A DNA stretch of 64,000 bases, taken from NCBI RefSeq assembly GCF_000820705.1, contig NZ_CCXI01000133.1:45950-109949 (forward strand), written 5' to 3'. Source of the stretch: Clostridium polynesiense (GTDB lineage: Bacteria > Bacillota > Clostridia > Clostridiales > Clostridiaceae). The notes under the pieces were generated by a model. That model saw only the letters and a list, made by a program, of their open reading frames with translations. It had not been told where the DNA came from and did not search any database. The translations under genes and the position numbers were made by a program. This document shows positions 34,904 to 45,185 of the stretch, piece after piece. How positions within the stretch are numbered: the first letter of the stretch is position 1; each line of letters begins with the position of its first letter.

Positions 34904-37900
34904 AATGCCTATAAGTTCTAAAAGCTCCTTTTCAGTAAAACTCTTTATAAAGCCTCCCCGCTTTTCCTCCTGAAAAACGCTGCTTATTATTCTTCTTTTT
35001 CCTTCCTGAAGCCTGTATATCTTTTCTTCTATAGTCCCTTTAGTTATAAGCTTTATAACTTCAACGGTATTTTTTTGCCCTATACGGTGTGCCCTGTCAG
35101 AAGCCTGATCCTCTACTGCCGGGTTCCACCAGGGATCAAAATGGACAACTATATCAGCTTTGTTTAGATTAAGGCCTGTACCTCCTGCCTTAAGTGATAT
35201 TAGAAAAATAGAGGTAGTATGACTTTCATTAAACCTGTTTACAAGGTTTATTCTCTCCTCAGAGGAAGTGCTTCCATCCAGATAATAGAAAGCAATATCT
35301 ATATCTTTAAGCTCTGCTCCTATATTTTTTAAAACCGAAGTAAACTGTGAAAACACCAAAACTTTGTGTTTTTCCTCTACCGCCTGCTGAAGAAGCTCTA
35401 TAAGCATCTGAATCTTTGCACTTTCCCCCTGATAGTTCTCCACAAAGGATCTGGGATCACAGCATATCTGCCTAAGCCTTGTAAGAGCCCCCAATATTTT
35501 AATCCTGTTTTTTTCAAAGCCTGTTATATTTATTTCTTTACGGATTTTACTGCTGGCAGCTGCCAGATATGCCATATATAGCTCCTTCTGCTCTTTGGTC
35601 ATATCAACATACACCTTATGATGGATTTTAGGTGGAAGCTCTAAGGCTACATCCTTTTTAACCCTTCTGAGTATAAAAGGCTTTATAAGGGAGTTGAGCT
35701 TGTTTAAAGCCTCCGCTTGGCTATTTTTAGATATAGGTCCTTGAAACTTTGATATAAATCCATTATAGGTTAAAAGATATCCGGGCATTATAAAATCGAA
35801 TAATGACCATAGCTCCAATAAGGAATTTTCAATTGGAGTGCCTGTAAGGGCAAACCTCACCTCACTGATTATTTCTTTGGCGCATACAGCATTTTGTGAA
35901 TAAGGATTCTTTATATTTTGAGCCTCATCCAGTATGAAGCAGTAAAAACTCTGCTCTCTATATATCTCTATATCCTTTTTCAGTAAACCGTAGGAGGTTA
36001 TTATCACATCGCAGTTTTTAAGATTCATTATCTGCTCTGCACGCTCTTCCGGTGTTCCGTTTATTATCACAGCCTTAAGTGAAGGTGCAAACTTTTCTAT
36101 TTCCTCCTTCCAGTTATAAACAAGGGAAGTAGGAGCAACGATTAGCGAGGTACCTTTATGCTTTTCAGAGAGAAGAAACGCAATAGACTGAAGGGTTTTT
36201 CCAAGCCCCATCTCATCTGCTAATATCCCTCCGAACTTCATGTATGCTATATACTTAAGCCAGGTGTATCCAAGCTTCTGATATTCCCTCAAAACTCCTT
36301 CAAGCTCCTCAGGAACAGATGTCTCAAGCCCTTTAAAACTCTTTATTTCCTTTAAGGCTTGGGCTAACTCTTCCTCCATAGCTACATTTGTTATGTTCTC
36401 CAAATTTGTAATCTGCTGTGCAGCAAAGGCTTTATATAAAGGAAGCATAACAGTACCTTCCTCTAACTGCGGCTTTTCTATACCCATATTTTCAACAAAA
36501 TCTACAAGCTTTTTAAGTTCTTTATTTTCAAGATCAATAAAGCTTCCTTTACTCAGTTTAAAGTATTTCTTGTTATTTTTAATAGCTTTAAACAGCGCAG
36601 CTATATCCTTATTATTTAGATCTTTAATAAAAAAGTCTATCTGCAGCAGATTATTTTTATTTATGCTTAATTTTGCCTGAATATTAGAATGATCGTATAT
36701 TTTAAGGGTTTTAAAATCCTCTGAGTAATATATGTCGCATAGTTCCTGAAGCTTTACCACTCCATTTTTCAGAAAATAAAATATATCTTCCTCTCCTGAA
36801 AGCATAAAGCACTGTTTTTCCTTTTTAAAGTTAAGCTCTGAAATCAGTCTTTCAATATTTTTCTCTTTGAATTTATCTCTGAGTATGAGAGCAGAGTTAT
36901 CCTTGCTGCTATCTTCCTCAGGAACATGTATTTCTTCGTTACCGTAGCTATAGATAAGGCTGCATTTTATTTTGCTTCCCTTTTTATCTATATAGGCTTT
37001 TGCTTTCAGCTTTTCAATTATATAAGCATCTTTAATTTCATTATCTATTTCTATATTTTTTCCAATATTCCTTAAAAGGGGCAGCATATAGGATCCATAT
37101 TTTTCTCCCTCAGAACTTTTTATTTTAAACAAAGGTTCTTCTGAATTTCCCATGGCCTCCTGGAGAATTAAATACAGTTTTACCTGTTCCTTTGAAGGCT
37201 TATATATACCTTCCTTATAATAGAAAATGTTGTTTTCATCATCCAGGCTTAATGGAAGTTCCCCTTTTGGATTTACTACTATGTTTTCTTCCTCTTTATA
37301 AACTGAAAAGTCCAGCGGCAGATCCTCTTCATAAAAATATACCTCACCTATTTCCGTACTGTTAATGGTGGTTTTAATCTCCATATGAGAGACTGCCTTA
37401 AAGAAATTTTGAACCTGTCTCGAAGGAATAAACAGCTTTCTTCCCTCCAGAAGCTTTACCCTTCCTCTGTCATAATCAGAACTTAATCTGTTTATTTTAT
37501 TAAACTCATAGATATCCTTAAATAAATCTATAAGCTTCTTATCCTCCTCTTTAAATTCCTGATTATCTAAATCAAGAGTAAAAGTGCTGGATAAGTTATA
37601 AGGTGGTCCTCCATCAATACATTCCAAAAATTTTTCCATATCTTTTACAATATATAATCTGTTAATGCCTATCTTAACCTCAACATGACTTTTAATTCTT
37701 CCTGAGGTGAAATAATAATAATGTATTTTTATATTGAGTTTCTCTTTTTTAACCTCACTGCTTAAAAGCATCTTATCCAGCTTGTTTATTAGCTTTACGC
37801 TTTGAAAGGTACTCCTCTCCTCAGTAACAAGATTAATTTTTTCGTTAAAAAACTTTATGAGCACTGATGATATGTGAGGGCATATTCCTTTTCTTCTGTA

Positions 37901-38161
37901 GCTTTCATTAAAGTAGGGGCAGTCGCAGTAGAAACCTGTAAATCCGCTGCTGTCGTTAAAACTTATCTGAACATTGTATAAGGACTTGCTTTCCTTTGAT
38001 TTAACCCATGTATCTATGTAATACCTGTTTATAGAGGTATTTTCAGTGGAATAAATCTGCACCACAAAGTCCTCTACAGCACCGCTATTGTAGAGATTTT
38101 TTCCCTTTTCTAAATTTTCTTTCTCTGCATAATTATGAATTATTTTTTCATCGTAAATCAT
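34901..38161 (-). CDS. SNF2-family helicase with SWIM zinc finger
   Basis: This is a large 1,086-residue ATP-dependent DNA translocase. Near the N-terminus a SWIM finger has CDCPYFNES and, later, CPHISSVL (CxC...CxH, residues ~85-115). A long bacterial SNF2-associated region follows. The SNF2 motor comprises motif I ADEMGLGKT (residues ~640), the Walker B variant LDEAQNIKN, ALTGTPIEN, and the helicase C motifs SLKAGGTGLNL and DRAHRIGQ. Such proteins remodel or clear DNA-bound proteins; the target is unknown. ATG at 38161 is seven nt after AGGAG; an in-frame start 13 codons earlier has no site. It is not next to methylase or nuclease genes, so a defence role is not supported. Confidence 0.92.
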   Translation of the reverse strand: MIYDEKIIHNYAEKENLEKGKNLYNSGAVEDFVVQIYSTENTSINRYYIDTWVKSKESKSLYNVQISFNDSSGFTGFYCDCPYFNESYRRKGICPHISSVLIKFFNEKINLVTEERSTFQSVKLINKLDKMLLSSEVKKEKLNIKIHYYYFTSGRIKSHVEVKIGINRLYIVKDMEKFLECIDGGPPYNLSSTFTLDLDNQEFKEEDKKLIDLFKDIYEFNKINRLSSDYDRGRVKLLEGRKLFIPSRQVQNFFKAVSHMEIKTTINSTEIGEVYFYEEDLPLDFSVYKEEENIVVNPKGELPLSLDDENNIFYYKEGIYKPSKEQVKLYLILQEAMGNSEEPLFKIKSSEGEKYGSYMLPLLRNIGKNIEIDNEIKDAYIIEKLKAKAYIDKKGSKIKCSLIYSYGNEEIHVPEEDSSKDNSALILRDKFKEKNIERLISELNFKKEKQCFMLSGEEDIFYFLKNGVVKLQELCDIYYSEDFKTLKIYDHSNIQAKLSINKNNLLQIDFFIKDLNNKDIAALFKAIKNNKKYFKLSKGSFIDLENKELKKLVDFVENMGIEKPQLEEGTVMLPLYKAFAAQQITNLENITNVAMEEELAQALKEIKSFKGLETSVPEELEGVLREYQKLGYTWLKYIAYMKFGGILADEMGLGKTLQSIAFLLSEKHKGTSLIVAPTSLVYNWKEEIEKFAPSLKAVIINGTPEERAEQIMNLKNCDVIITSYGLLKKDIEIYREQSFYCFILDEAQNIKNPYSQNAVCAKEIISEVRFALTGTPIENSLLELWSLFDFIMPGYLLTYNGFISKFQGPISKNSQAEALNKLNSLIKPFILRRVKKDVALELPPKIHHKVYVDMTKEQKELYMAYLAAASSKIRKEINITGFEKNRIKILGALTRLRQICCDPRSFVENYQGESAKIQMLIELLQQAVEEKHKVLVFSQFTSVLKNIGAELKDIDIAFYYLDGSTSSEERINLVNRFNESHTTSIFLISLKAGGTGLNLNKADIVVHFDPWWNPAVEDQASDRAHRIGQKNTVEVIKLITKGTIEEKIYRLQEGKRRIISSVFQEEKRGGFIKSFTEKELLELIGI

Positions 38162-38271
38162 TATATTACTCCTACTCAGAAACTCTGATAAATATTTCAC
38201 AATATTATTATAAACGAAACCGGTGAAAAACTAAAGCTAAAAACCAACAATATACATTTATATATTTATTA

Positions 38272-38721
38272 CTAATCATTATAATTTTTTTCTAAATCCC
38301 CTAATATTTCCTTCAGTTCCTTCAGATTATAAACTAAAGATCTTTTTTTATCCTCTTCTAAAGAACTAATAAGTCTTGTAAGCTCTTTTATCATGATTTC
38401 TCTTTCACTTGTAAGAAGTTTCCTTCCCTCTTCAGTGAGCTCATACAGCGTATTTCTTCTATCCTCACTATCAGTTTCTCTCCTCACTAAATTTTCCTCG
38501 TGCAGCTTATTCATCATGATGCAGAGACTTGAGGTGGAAACCGCCATGCTGTCGCTTAACCTCTTAAGCGGAGACCTCCCCATTTTTTCAAGCTTTGCAA
38601 GAGTTCTGTATTGAGATTCAGAAAAACTCCTATTATTTATATTAGCTTGGACAGTCCTTATTAGCTTTTTTAATATCATAGCTAATTCGATAATATTCAT
38701 TGCGGTTTCCTTTGTTTCCAC
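38272..38721 (-). CDS. MarR-family transcriptional regulator
   Basis: The product has 149 residues. The winged helix runs from SQYRTLAKLEKMGRSPLKRLSDSMAVSTSSLCIMMNKLHEENLV to the basic wing RRETDSEDRRNTLYELTEEGRK (residues ~40-110), with dimerisation helices at both ends. MarR proteins are dimeric repressors released by small aromatic or toxic ligands. GTG at 38721, eight nt after GAGGTG, is the start. It is 59 nt downstream of the MATE gene on the same strand, so the regulator and efflux pump probably share a transcript. Confidence 0.9.
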   Translation of the reverse strand: METKETAMNIIELAMILKKLIRTVQANINNRSFSESQYRTLAKLEKMGRSPLKRLSDSMAVSTSSLCIMMNKLHEENLVRRETDSEDRRNTLYELTEEGRKLLTSEREIMIKELTRLISSLEEDKKRSLVYNLKELKEILGDLEKNYND

Positions 38722-38780
38722 AGTTGATACACCTCTTTTAAATTTATAATACTATTCCAGATTGCTATTGCAATAATTTT

Positions 38781-40130
38781 TTAATTATCTATGGGCTTCA
38801 TTTTTATTAAAGCCTTCTTTTTCCATCTTCCTGAATGATAATAAAATTGGGTTAAAGCAGCTCCGATAACCCATCCTGCAGGAATTGACCACCATATACC
38901 ATTACTGCCTAACCTTTCTGCAAGGAAATAAGCCACAGGAACTCTTATAACCAGCATGGATAACAAAGAGGTTATCATAGGAACTATAGTATCTCCTGCT
39001 CCCCGCATAACTCCGTTAGTGATAAACATAGCTCCAACCACAGCATAAAAGGAGGCAACCCTTACTATATATGCCTTTCCTTCTTTTATAACCCCAGGCT
39101 CTGTATTGAACAGCCCTATTAGCTGTTCACCGAATATATTGATAACTACAGAAGTCATCAAAGAAATACCTATAACCATTATCATTGTTGACCTATAGCC
39201 CTTTTTTATCCGTTCTGTCTTCCCCGCTCCAATATTCTGACCTACAAAGGTAGATATAGCGGCACCAAAATTCATTACTGGCATGGAAGCAAAGGAGTCA
39301 ACCTTTGAAGCAGCATTAAAGCCAGCCATGGTGTCAGCACCAAATCCGTTTATCAAACTCTGCATAGCCATCATTCCCACTGAAAACAGAACCTGCTGTA
39401 TACCTGAAGGTATTCCTATCTTTATGGAAAGATTAAAAATATCCCTATGGAATTTGATATTTTTGATTCTAAATTTAAATATTTCATGATTTTTATTTAA
39501 GTGGTAGATTCCAAATATAAAAGAACAAAATTGAGCTATTATAGTTGCCCACGCTGCCCCTTCCACTCCCATTTTTAAAGGTATAACAAATATTATATCC
39601 AGTATTGTATTAATTACTGTAGATATTATAAGAAACCTTAAAGGTGTCTTAGAATCCCCCAGCCCCCTCAGTATAGCACTGATGGAATTATAACCAAACA
39701 TTCCTATCATTCCGATAAAGGTTATATTCAGATAATTTTTAGCTTGAACAAAAACCTCATCCGGGGTTTTAAGAAGCTTTAAAAGTGCTGTACTGCTTAT
39801 TAAACCTATTACGGTGATGGAAATAGAAGCAAAAAACAAAAAGATATAAGTAGTATCTATAGTGCTTTTAACTCTTTCCATATCCTTCGCTCCATAATAT
39901 TGAGATATCAATATGGTAGATCCCATAGTAATTCCCGCTATTAAAGAAATGAGAAGAAATACTATAGGAAAGCTTGTACCTACCGCTGCCAGCGCTTCTT
40001 TCCCTACATATCTTCCTACTATTATGCTGTCTACAGTGTTGTATAACTGCTGAAATACATTCCCTATAAGCATTGGAAGTGCAAAGCTAAATATAAGCTT
40101 CCCTTCATTTCCCTTTGTCATATCTTTCAT
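38781..40130 (-). CDS. MATE-family multidrug/metabolite efflux transporter
   Basis: The product has 449 residues with 12 predicted membrane helices in two homologous halves. The first half begins GNEGKLIFSFALPMLIGNVFQQLYNTVDSIIVGRYVGKEALAAVGTSFP, a typical MATE opening, and the second half contains GFNAASKVDSFASMPVMNFGAAISTFVGQNIGAG. MATE proteins export drugs or metabolites using Na+ or H+ gradients. GGAGGG precedes the ATG by seven nt. It is followed by a MarR gene, likely its regulator. Confidence 0.93.
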   Translation of the reverse strand: MKDMTKGNEGKLIFSFALPMLIGNVFQQLYNTVDSIIVGRYVGKEALAAVGTSFPIVFLLISLIAGITMGSTILISQYYGAKDMERVKSTIDTTYIFLFFASISITVIGLISSTALLKLLKTPDEVFVQAKNYLNITFIGMIGMFGYNSISAILRGLGDSKTPLRFLIISTVINTILDIIFVIPLKMGVEGAAWATIIAQFCSFIFGIYHLNKNHEIFKFRIKNIKFHRDIFNLSIKIGIPSGIQQVLFSVGMMAMQSLINGFGADTMAGFNAASKVDSFASMPVMNFGAAISTFVGQNIGAGKTERIKKGYRSTMIMVIGISLMTSVVINIFGEQLIGLFNTEPGVIKEGKAYIVRVASFYAVVGAMFITNGVMRGAGDTIVPMITSLLSMLVIRVPVAYFLAERLGSNGIWWSIPAGWVIGAALTQFYYHSGRWKKKALIKMKPIDN

Positions 40131-40273
40131 TTGTTAGCCCTCCATCATACGTAAATCATTTTACAATAAAATTATTTTATACTAAAATGATTTTAAGGTC
40201 AAACAAAAAAATGTTTTTAAGATTTAAATTGTATGCACAATCTTCTCCGCTAAAATTCTCGGTACATACACAA

Positions 40274-40325
40274 AAAAGGGATGATGGTATAGAATCCGGA
40301 GAGTTCTTTGTCCATTATCCCTTTA
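40274..40325 (-). terminator. Terminator of the zinc-ribbon membrane protein gene
   Basis: AAAGGGAT-GATGG pairs with CCATTATCCCTTT across a ~25-nt loop. On the minus strand TTTTTTG follows. It lies just after the stop of the gene at 40334. Confidence 0.7.
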
Positions 40326-40333
40326 TGCATTTA

Positions 40334-40747
40334 TCAAGTTTTCATTTTAAATTCATAGCCGCACCTTCTGCAGGTGGCTGTGATTTTTCCTTTTCCTCTT
40401 GGAAGCCTAAGCTTCTGACCGCATTTTTCACACTTCACTATTTTATAGTTCTTTTTCTGATATATATACTTTTCCGCCTGTTCTTTATAATATCTAAAGG
40501 TTTCTCTGAAGCTTCCAGAGCCGCCATTTCCCTGCCCACCTTTAAAGCTTCTGCTTATCCAGCCTTCAAATTTATAAAGCTCGCTTTTTCTTGTAAATAT
40601 ATCTTTAGAATAAGCCCTCCAAAAGGCAAAGCCTATAGCAATTATTCCAAAGGCAATGGTACCTCTCCATAAGAGCAGCAGAACTCCTATTAATAAAATT
40701 ATTGTAGATAACTTATCAAATCCATATCTTCCTTTAAATAAATCCAT
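40334..40747 (-). CDS. Small membrane protein with C-terminal zinc ribbon
   Basis: The product has 137 residues. Two close hydrophobic segments (~residues 12-45) form a membrane hairpin, then a charged helix with a Gly-rich spot (GGQGNGGSGS). The end is a four-cysteine zinc ribbon, KCEKCGQKLRLPRGKGKITATCRRCGYEF, of the rubredoxin-like/zf type seen in many clostridial proteins. The fold is clear, the role is not. ATG at 40747 has AGGTAGCAAA upstream; a longer start lacks this. Single gene. Confidence 0.7.
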   Translation of the reverse strand: MDLFKGRYGFDKLSTIILLIGVLLLLWRGTIAFGIIAIGFAFWRAYSKDIFTRKSELYKFEGWISRSFKGGQGNGGSGSFRETFRYYKEQAEKYIYQKKNYKIVKCEKCGQKLRLPRGKGKITATCRRCGYEFKMKT

Positions 40748-40790
40748 TTTGCTACCTCTCATGCCAAAATACAGCTTAAATTATATATTA

Positions 40791-42032
40791 TTATCTATTC
40801 ATGAAGGCTTCGATATCTTCTACGGATTTTATCATGCCCTCAGTTAAATTAACTGTTCCCTCTGAAGTTACAAGAACATCATCTTCTATCCTAACCCCTA
40901 TTTTTTCCTCTTCGATATATATACCGGGCTCTACTGTCCAAACCATTCCTGGCTGGAACTTAATGTCCCTTTTTCCTACATCATGGGTATCCATGCCAAG
41001 ACTATGTCCTATTCCATGCCAGTAATACTTTGATACTTCGGATTTATCTTTTATAAGTCCAAGCTTAACGCATTCTTCTCCTATCCATTCTCTGGACTGC
41101 TTATTAAGTTCTAAGTAACTCACACCAGGCTTTATAGCCTCAATTACTCTTTCATTCACCCTTAAAACCGCATTGTATACTTCCTTCTGCCTTTCAGTAA
41201 ACTTGCCGTTAGCAGGGAAAGTCCTTGTAATATCCGCATTATAATAATTCAGCTGAGCTCCTAAATCAAACAGTACTAAATCATTATCTTCAATCATACA
41301 GTTATTATCTACATAATGGAGTACAGTTGCATTAACCCCTGATGCCGCTATAGTTTTAAAAGCATAGTCTGTAACTCCCTTTGATTTGCACACAAAATCA
41401 AAATATGCCTCCAATTCGCATTCTCTCATTCCGGGTTTTGCGTTATTCATTAAAGCATGAACACCTTTAATGGTGATTTCTATTGCTTTTTTGATTTCTT
41501 CAACCTCTTCATCAGACTTTACCATTCTAAGTTCCGCAATGATGTTGTATATATTTTTTATAGTTACTTGTGGATATTTATTTTTAATCTTCAAAGCATA
41601 TCTTTCTGTTATGCTTTCTAAACTGTCATAACTGTCCCTTTCAAGATCCATATATATGTCATTTATTTCATTATTGAAAATGTAGCTGTGAAGAGCAGCG
41701 TTAAAGGTATCTGCATAAGCTATGTCCTTTATGCCTGATATCTTTTCTGCCTCTTCTTTTCTTATGCTTTTTCCCACCCATCTTTCAAGCTCTGGATTAG
41801 GTTCCTTAATAAACAGTTTTTCTACAAACTCTCCGTCTATTTTTGCAAGAATAAGAAGGATATCTTCTTCATCTATACCTGTAAGATAGTAAAAGTTTCT
41901 ATTAGGAGTAAACCTGTAGTGCTCGTCAGCAGATTTTTTTACAGACTTTCCTGAATATAAAACCACTAGAGAATTTTCTTTTATCCTGTTTAATAGTTTT
42001 ACCCTGTTTTTCTCAAAGACTTCTTTATTCAT
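40791..42032 (-). CDS. pepP: Xaa-Pro aminopeptidase (M24B family)
   Basis: This ~413-residue metallopeptidase removes N-terminal residues before proline. The N-terminal creatinase-type domain (~165 residues) contains NRNFYYLTGIDEEDILL. The pita-bread domain has the five metal ligands: two Asp in LFDLGAQLNYYNADITRTF, His in HGIGHSLGMDTHD, and Glu in VEPGIYI and RIEDDVLV. The start is ATG at 42032, preceded by GAGGTGAAGAGG. Single gene. Confidence 0.94.
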   Translation of the reverse strand: MNKEVFEKNRVKLLNRIKENSLVVLYSGKSVKKSADEHYRFTPNRNFYYLTGIDEEDILLILAKIDGEFVEKLFIKEPNPELERWVGKSIRKEEAEKISGIKDIAYADTFNAALHSYIFNNEINDIYMDLERDSYDSLESITERYALKIKNKYPQVTIKNIYNIIAELRMVKSDEEVEEIKKAIEITIKGVHALMNNAKPGMRECELEAYFDFVCKSKGVTDYAFKTIAASGVNATVLHYVDNNCMIEDNDLVLFDLGAQLNYYNADITRTFPANGKFTERQKEVYNAVLRVNERVIEAIKPGVSYLELNKQSREWIGEECVKLGLIKDKSEVSKYYWHGIGHSLGMDTHDVGKRDIKFQPGMVWTVEPGIYIEEEKIGVRIEDDVLVTSEGTVNLTEGMIKSVEDIEAFMNR

Positions 42033-42161
42033 CCTCTTCACCTCTATTTATAAATCATTTTTATAATATTATGGACTGTGTATTTAAACCTTTTACAGCA
42101 AAAATATCTATTAAATTATTATATCACTGTGAGATTAATATATCCATAAATCATATTAAAC

Positions 42162-42599
42162 TTACTGCATGGCTATGAGCTTGGTTTTCAAGACCTGGGG
42201 GTTTTCCCCAAGTATATTCATAACATTCCTGATATCTGTATTTAAACTGGATATATCTAAGGTAATGGTAACATTTGCTGAATTGTTTATAGGCAAGTCC
42301 TGATTTATGGTAAGGACATTCCCATTATTAGCTGCAATGGTATCTAAAACCATGGACAATACTCCGGGATCATGGGAGATAAGCAGGGCTATGGTAGCCT
42401 TTTGGCTTTGGGCTCCTTCTGTGAGAGGAAACACCTTATCTTTATATTTATAATAAGCACTTCTGCTTATGCCTACAGTCTTAACCCCTTCAGTTATATC
42501 CTTCACCATGCCTTTATGCAGAAGCTCTTTAACCTCTACTACCTTTTTAATAACATCCTGAAGAATTTCTCCATTAACTACATAAAATCTATCTTCCAT
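42162..42599 (-). CDS. ACT domain-containing protein (PheB/UPF0735)
   Basis: The product has ~145 residues. The N-terminal ~65 residues form a small helical region (FYVVNGEILQDVIKKVVEVKELL...VGISRSAYYKYKDKVFPL) with an HTH-like look. The C-terminus is an ACT domain (KATIALLISHDPGVLSMVLDTIAANNGNVLTINQDLPIN), which usually binds an amino acid. In Firmicutes the same layout is called PheB, next to pheA in B. subtilis; no such neighbour exists here. ATG at 42599 has AGGATGAGG upstream. Single gene. Confidence 0.88.
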   Translation of the reverse strand: MEDRFYVVNGEILQDVIKKVVEVKELLHKGMVKDITEGVKTVGISRSAYYKYKDKVFPLTEGAQSQKATIALLISHDPGVLSMVLDTIAANNGNVLTINQDLPINNSANVTITLDISSLNTDIRNVMNILGENPQVLKTKLIAMQ

Positions 42600-42661
42600 T
42601 TGTATCCTCATCCTTCTACCTAAAAATTAAAATGTCAAACAAAATATTTCTTACTATAAAA

Positions 42662-42712
42662 TAAAAATTAATGGCATCCTGAATTAATTATAACCTCCAG
42701 AACACCATTAAT
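42662..42712 (-). terminator. Terminator after tdh
   Basis: ATTAATGG (42667-42674) pairs with CCATTAAT (42705-42712), with TTTTTATTTT following on the minus strand. Confidence 0.75.
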
Positions 42713-42731
42713 GGAACAATCTGTTTACAAA

Positions 42732-43688
42732 TTATTTTATGTTAAGCTTTATCTTTAGCTTTTCCAGCATATCTTTAGTCATAGATGGCAGATCATACTG
42801 CGCTTTAAAGCCCCATTCCTCTTTAGCTGCAGTGCAGTCGATGGAATTAGGCCATGAGTTCGCTATTGCCTGTCTAACAGGATCCACATCATAGCTCATC
42901 TTAAATTCCGGAATATGCTTTTTGATTTCTCCTGCTATTTGGGATGGTTCAAAGCTCATAGCAGTTATATTAAAGGCATTTCTGTGCTTAAGCTTTGAAG
43001 GATCCGCTTCCAAAAGTGTAACTATAGCATTTAATGCATCAGGCATATACATCATATCCATATAAGTGCCCTCTGCAATAAAGGAGGTATAGCTTTTTTC
43101 CTGCAGTGCCTTATAGTAAATATCTACTGCATAATCTGTGGTTCCTCCTCCTGGAGGAGCAACATAGGATATAAGCCCTGGGAATCTTACCCCTCTAGTG
43201 TCTACACCGAACTTTTTAAAATAATAATCACAAAGCAGTTCTCCTGAAACCTTTGTAACACCGTACATAGTACCTGGTCTCTGAATAGTATCCTGAGGAG
43301 TGTTATCCTTAGGAGTACTTTCACCAAAGGCTCCTATGGAGCTTGGGGTAAAGAACTTACAATTAAGCTCCCTTGCAACCTCAAGAGCATTAAAAAGCCC
43401 TCCCATATTTATCTGCCAGGCTAAAACAGGCTTTGCTTCTGCTACTGCAGACAGCAACGCTGCCAGATGGACTATAGTATCAACATCATATTTTTTTGCT
43501 ACTTCAGCCATTTTTGATGCGTTGAGCACGTCTAATTCCTCGAAAGGTCCGCCTAATACCACTTCATTATTTTCAGGTCTTCTTATGTCTGTAGCTATTA
43601 CATTGTCAGTACCATAAATCTTTCTCATATGATTTACTAATTCTGAGCCTATCTGCCCAAGAGAACCTGTTACAAGTATTCTTTTCAT
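42732..43688 (-). CDS. tdh: L-threonine 3-dehydrogenase, SDR/epimerase type
   Basis: The product has 318 residues. The Rossmann motif is GSLGQIGSELV, followed by ATDIRRPEN, an NAD ribose-binding acidic turn. The catalytic Tyr-Lys pair is YGVTKVSGE (residues ~140-150). The SDR-type threonine dehydrogenases oxidise L-threonine to 2-amino-3-ketobutyrate. The pairing with a kbl gene 22 nt upstream, which splits that product to glycine and acetyl-CoA, makes this assignment likely rather than a sugar epimerase. ATG at 43688 follows GGGGGG. Confidence 0.88.
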   Translation of the reverse strand: MKRILVTGSLGQIGSELVNHMRKIYGTDNVIATDIRRPENNEVVLGGPFEELDVLNASKMAEVAKKYDVDTIVHLAALLSAVAEAKPVLAWQINMGGLFNALEVARELNCKFFTPSSIGAFGESTPKDNTPQDTIQRPGTMYGVTKVSGELLCDYYFKKFGVDTRGVRFPGLISYVAPPGGGTTDYAVDIYYKALQEKSYTSFIAEGTYMDMMYMPDALNAIVTLLEADPSKLKHRNAFNITAMSFEPSQIAGEIKKHIPEFKMSYDVDPVRQAIANSWPNSIDCTAAKEEWGFKAQYDLPSMTKDMLEKLKIKLNIK

Positions 43689-43710
43689 TGTAAATCCCCC
43701 CATTATGATA

Positions 43711-44904
43711 TTATTTTATTACCTTAAGTTCTTTCCCTACCTTTTCATATATAGAAAGTGCCTTATCAAGCATTTCTTTAGTGTGAGCTGCTGTAGGCAT
43801 ATTTCTTACCCTGCCTGTGCCTAAAGGTACAGTTGGGAATACTATGGATTTTGCGTAAACTCCTTCTTCAATAAGTCTTCTGCTGAATTCCTGAGTAAGC
43901 TTTTCTTCTCCGATTATACATGGAGTTATAGGAGTTTCACTGTTTCCTATGTTAAATCCTAATTTCTTAAGACCTTCCTTCATGTAATTACCGTTTTCCC
44001 ATACCTTGTCATGAAGTTCTGTGCTTTCAGTCATAATTCTTAATGCTTCGATACAAGCACCGGCTGCTGCTGGTGTAAGTGAGGTTGAGAATAAAAATGG
44101 CCTTGCTCTAACTTTAAGCCAGTCGATAAGATCCTTAGATCCTGCTACATATCCTCCTACTACACCAATAGCTTTTGAAAGAGTACCCATTTGAAAATCT
44201 ACCTTGTGGGATAGTCCAAAATGTTTAACGGTTCCTGCACCTTTTCCCATAACCCCTGAACCGTGAGCATCATCGATATAGGTTATAAGATCAAATTCTT
44301 CTGCTACCTTAACCATTCCTGGAAGATCTACTACATCTCCATCCATGGAAAAAACTCCATCGGAAATTACCATAAGCTTTTCATATAAACCGCTTTCTCT
44401 GGCTTCCTTTGCCTTTTCCCTTAAGTCATTCATATCGTTGTGCTTATATCTTATTATTTTGGCTCCTGATAATCTGCAGCCATCTATTATAGAAGCATGG
44501 TTAAGCTCATCGGATAATATCGCATCTTTTTTGTTCATTACAGCCTGAATTGCTCCCGCATTACAGTTAAAGCCTGATTGAAAAGCTATAGCTGCTTCAG
44601 TGTGCTTAAATTCTGCCAGCTTTTTTTCTAATTCGTCGTGAATTTCTAAGGTACCATTTATAGTTCTTACTGCACCGGCACCTACTCCGTATTTTTCTGT
44701 AGCTTCTAAAGAAGCTTTTTTCATTCTAGGATCATTGGCAAGTCCTAGGTAGTTATTAGAAGAAAGATTGATAAGTTCTTTACCATTTACTTTTATAATG
44801 GGTCCATTGGCCCCCTGCAAAGAATTTATTTCGTTGTATAATCCTTTACTTCTTAGATCCTCAAGATTTTCTTTCAAGAATTTTTCTAAAGCTTTACTTC
44901 CCAT
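43711..44904 (-). CDS. kbl: Glycine C-acetyltransferase (2-amino-3-ketobutyrate CoA ligase)
   Basis: The product has 397 residues. It is a PLP fold-type I enzyme with [40 protein letters not shown] and the Schiff-base lysine in [14 protein letters not shown]. It cleaves 2-amino-3-ketobutyrate with CoA to glycine and acetyl-CoA. Related AONS/KBL enzymes differ little, but the adjacent SDR-type tdh supports the threonine pathway. AGGAGG precedes the ATG. It is the first gene of the kbl-tdh operon and is divergent from an amino acid symporter. Confidence 0.93.
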   Translation of the reverse strand: MGSKALEKFLKENLEDLRSKGLYNEINSLQGANGPIIKVNGKELINLSSNNYLGLANDPRMKKASLEATEKYGVGAGAVRTINGTLEIHDELEKKLAEFKHTEAAIAFQSGFNCNAGAIQAVMNKKDAILSDELNHASIIDGCRLSGAKIIRYKHNDMNDLREKAKEARESGLYEKLMVISDGVFSMDGDVVDLPGMVKVAEEFDLITYIDDAHGSGVMGKGAGTVKHFGLSHKVDFQMGTLSKAIGVVGGYVAGSKDLIDWLKVRARPFLFSTSLTPAAAGACIEALRIMTESTELHDKVWENGNYMKEGLKKLGFNIGNSETPITPCIIGEEKLTQEFSRRLIEEGVYAKSIVFPTVPLGTGRVRNMPTAAHTKEMLDKALSIYEKVGKELKVIK

Positions 44905-45185
44905 TATTATTTCCTCCTTTAACTTAAAGTATGTATATTAAAAACAAATTTTGATTTTTGTCTTCTAATATATTATAACAGACTATATGAAAGCTATCTA
45001 TTCTTTTATATAATAAAAAAACCTAAATTTGCTGTTTTTTTCTCTCCTGCTTAAAACGATTACATTTTGTTGCGTTTTTCTCCATTTTCCACAATTTTAT
45101 AATCAAGGCAAATGATTGCTTTACTTATTCTGTAATGTTAATATTTTACTAAGACTATTAGTCTAAATAAAAGGGGGTTGTATTT

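Noticed and set aside
34901..38161. SNF2 helicase as part of a phage-defence island
   Set aside because: The neighbours are corA-like, MarR and MATE genes, with no nuclease, methylase or protease partner.
40115..40672. Open frame of 185 codons on the plus strand
   Set aside because: It runs across the terminator and the zinc-ribbon gene of the other strand, has no ribosome binding site and a Phe/Ser-rich composition typical of an antisense frame.
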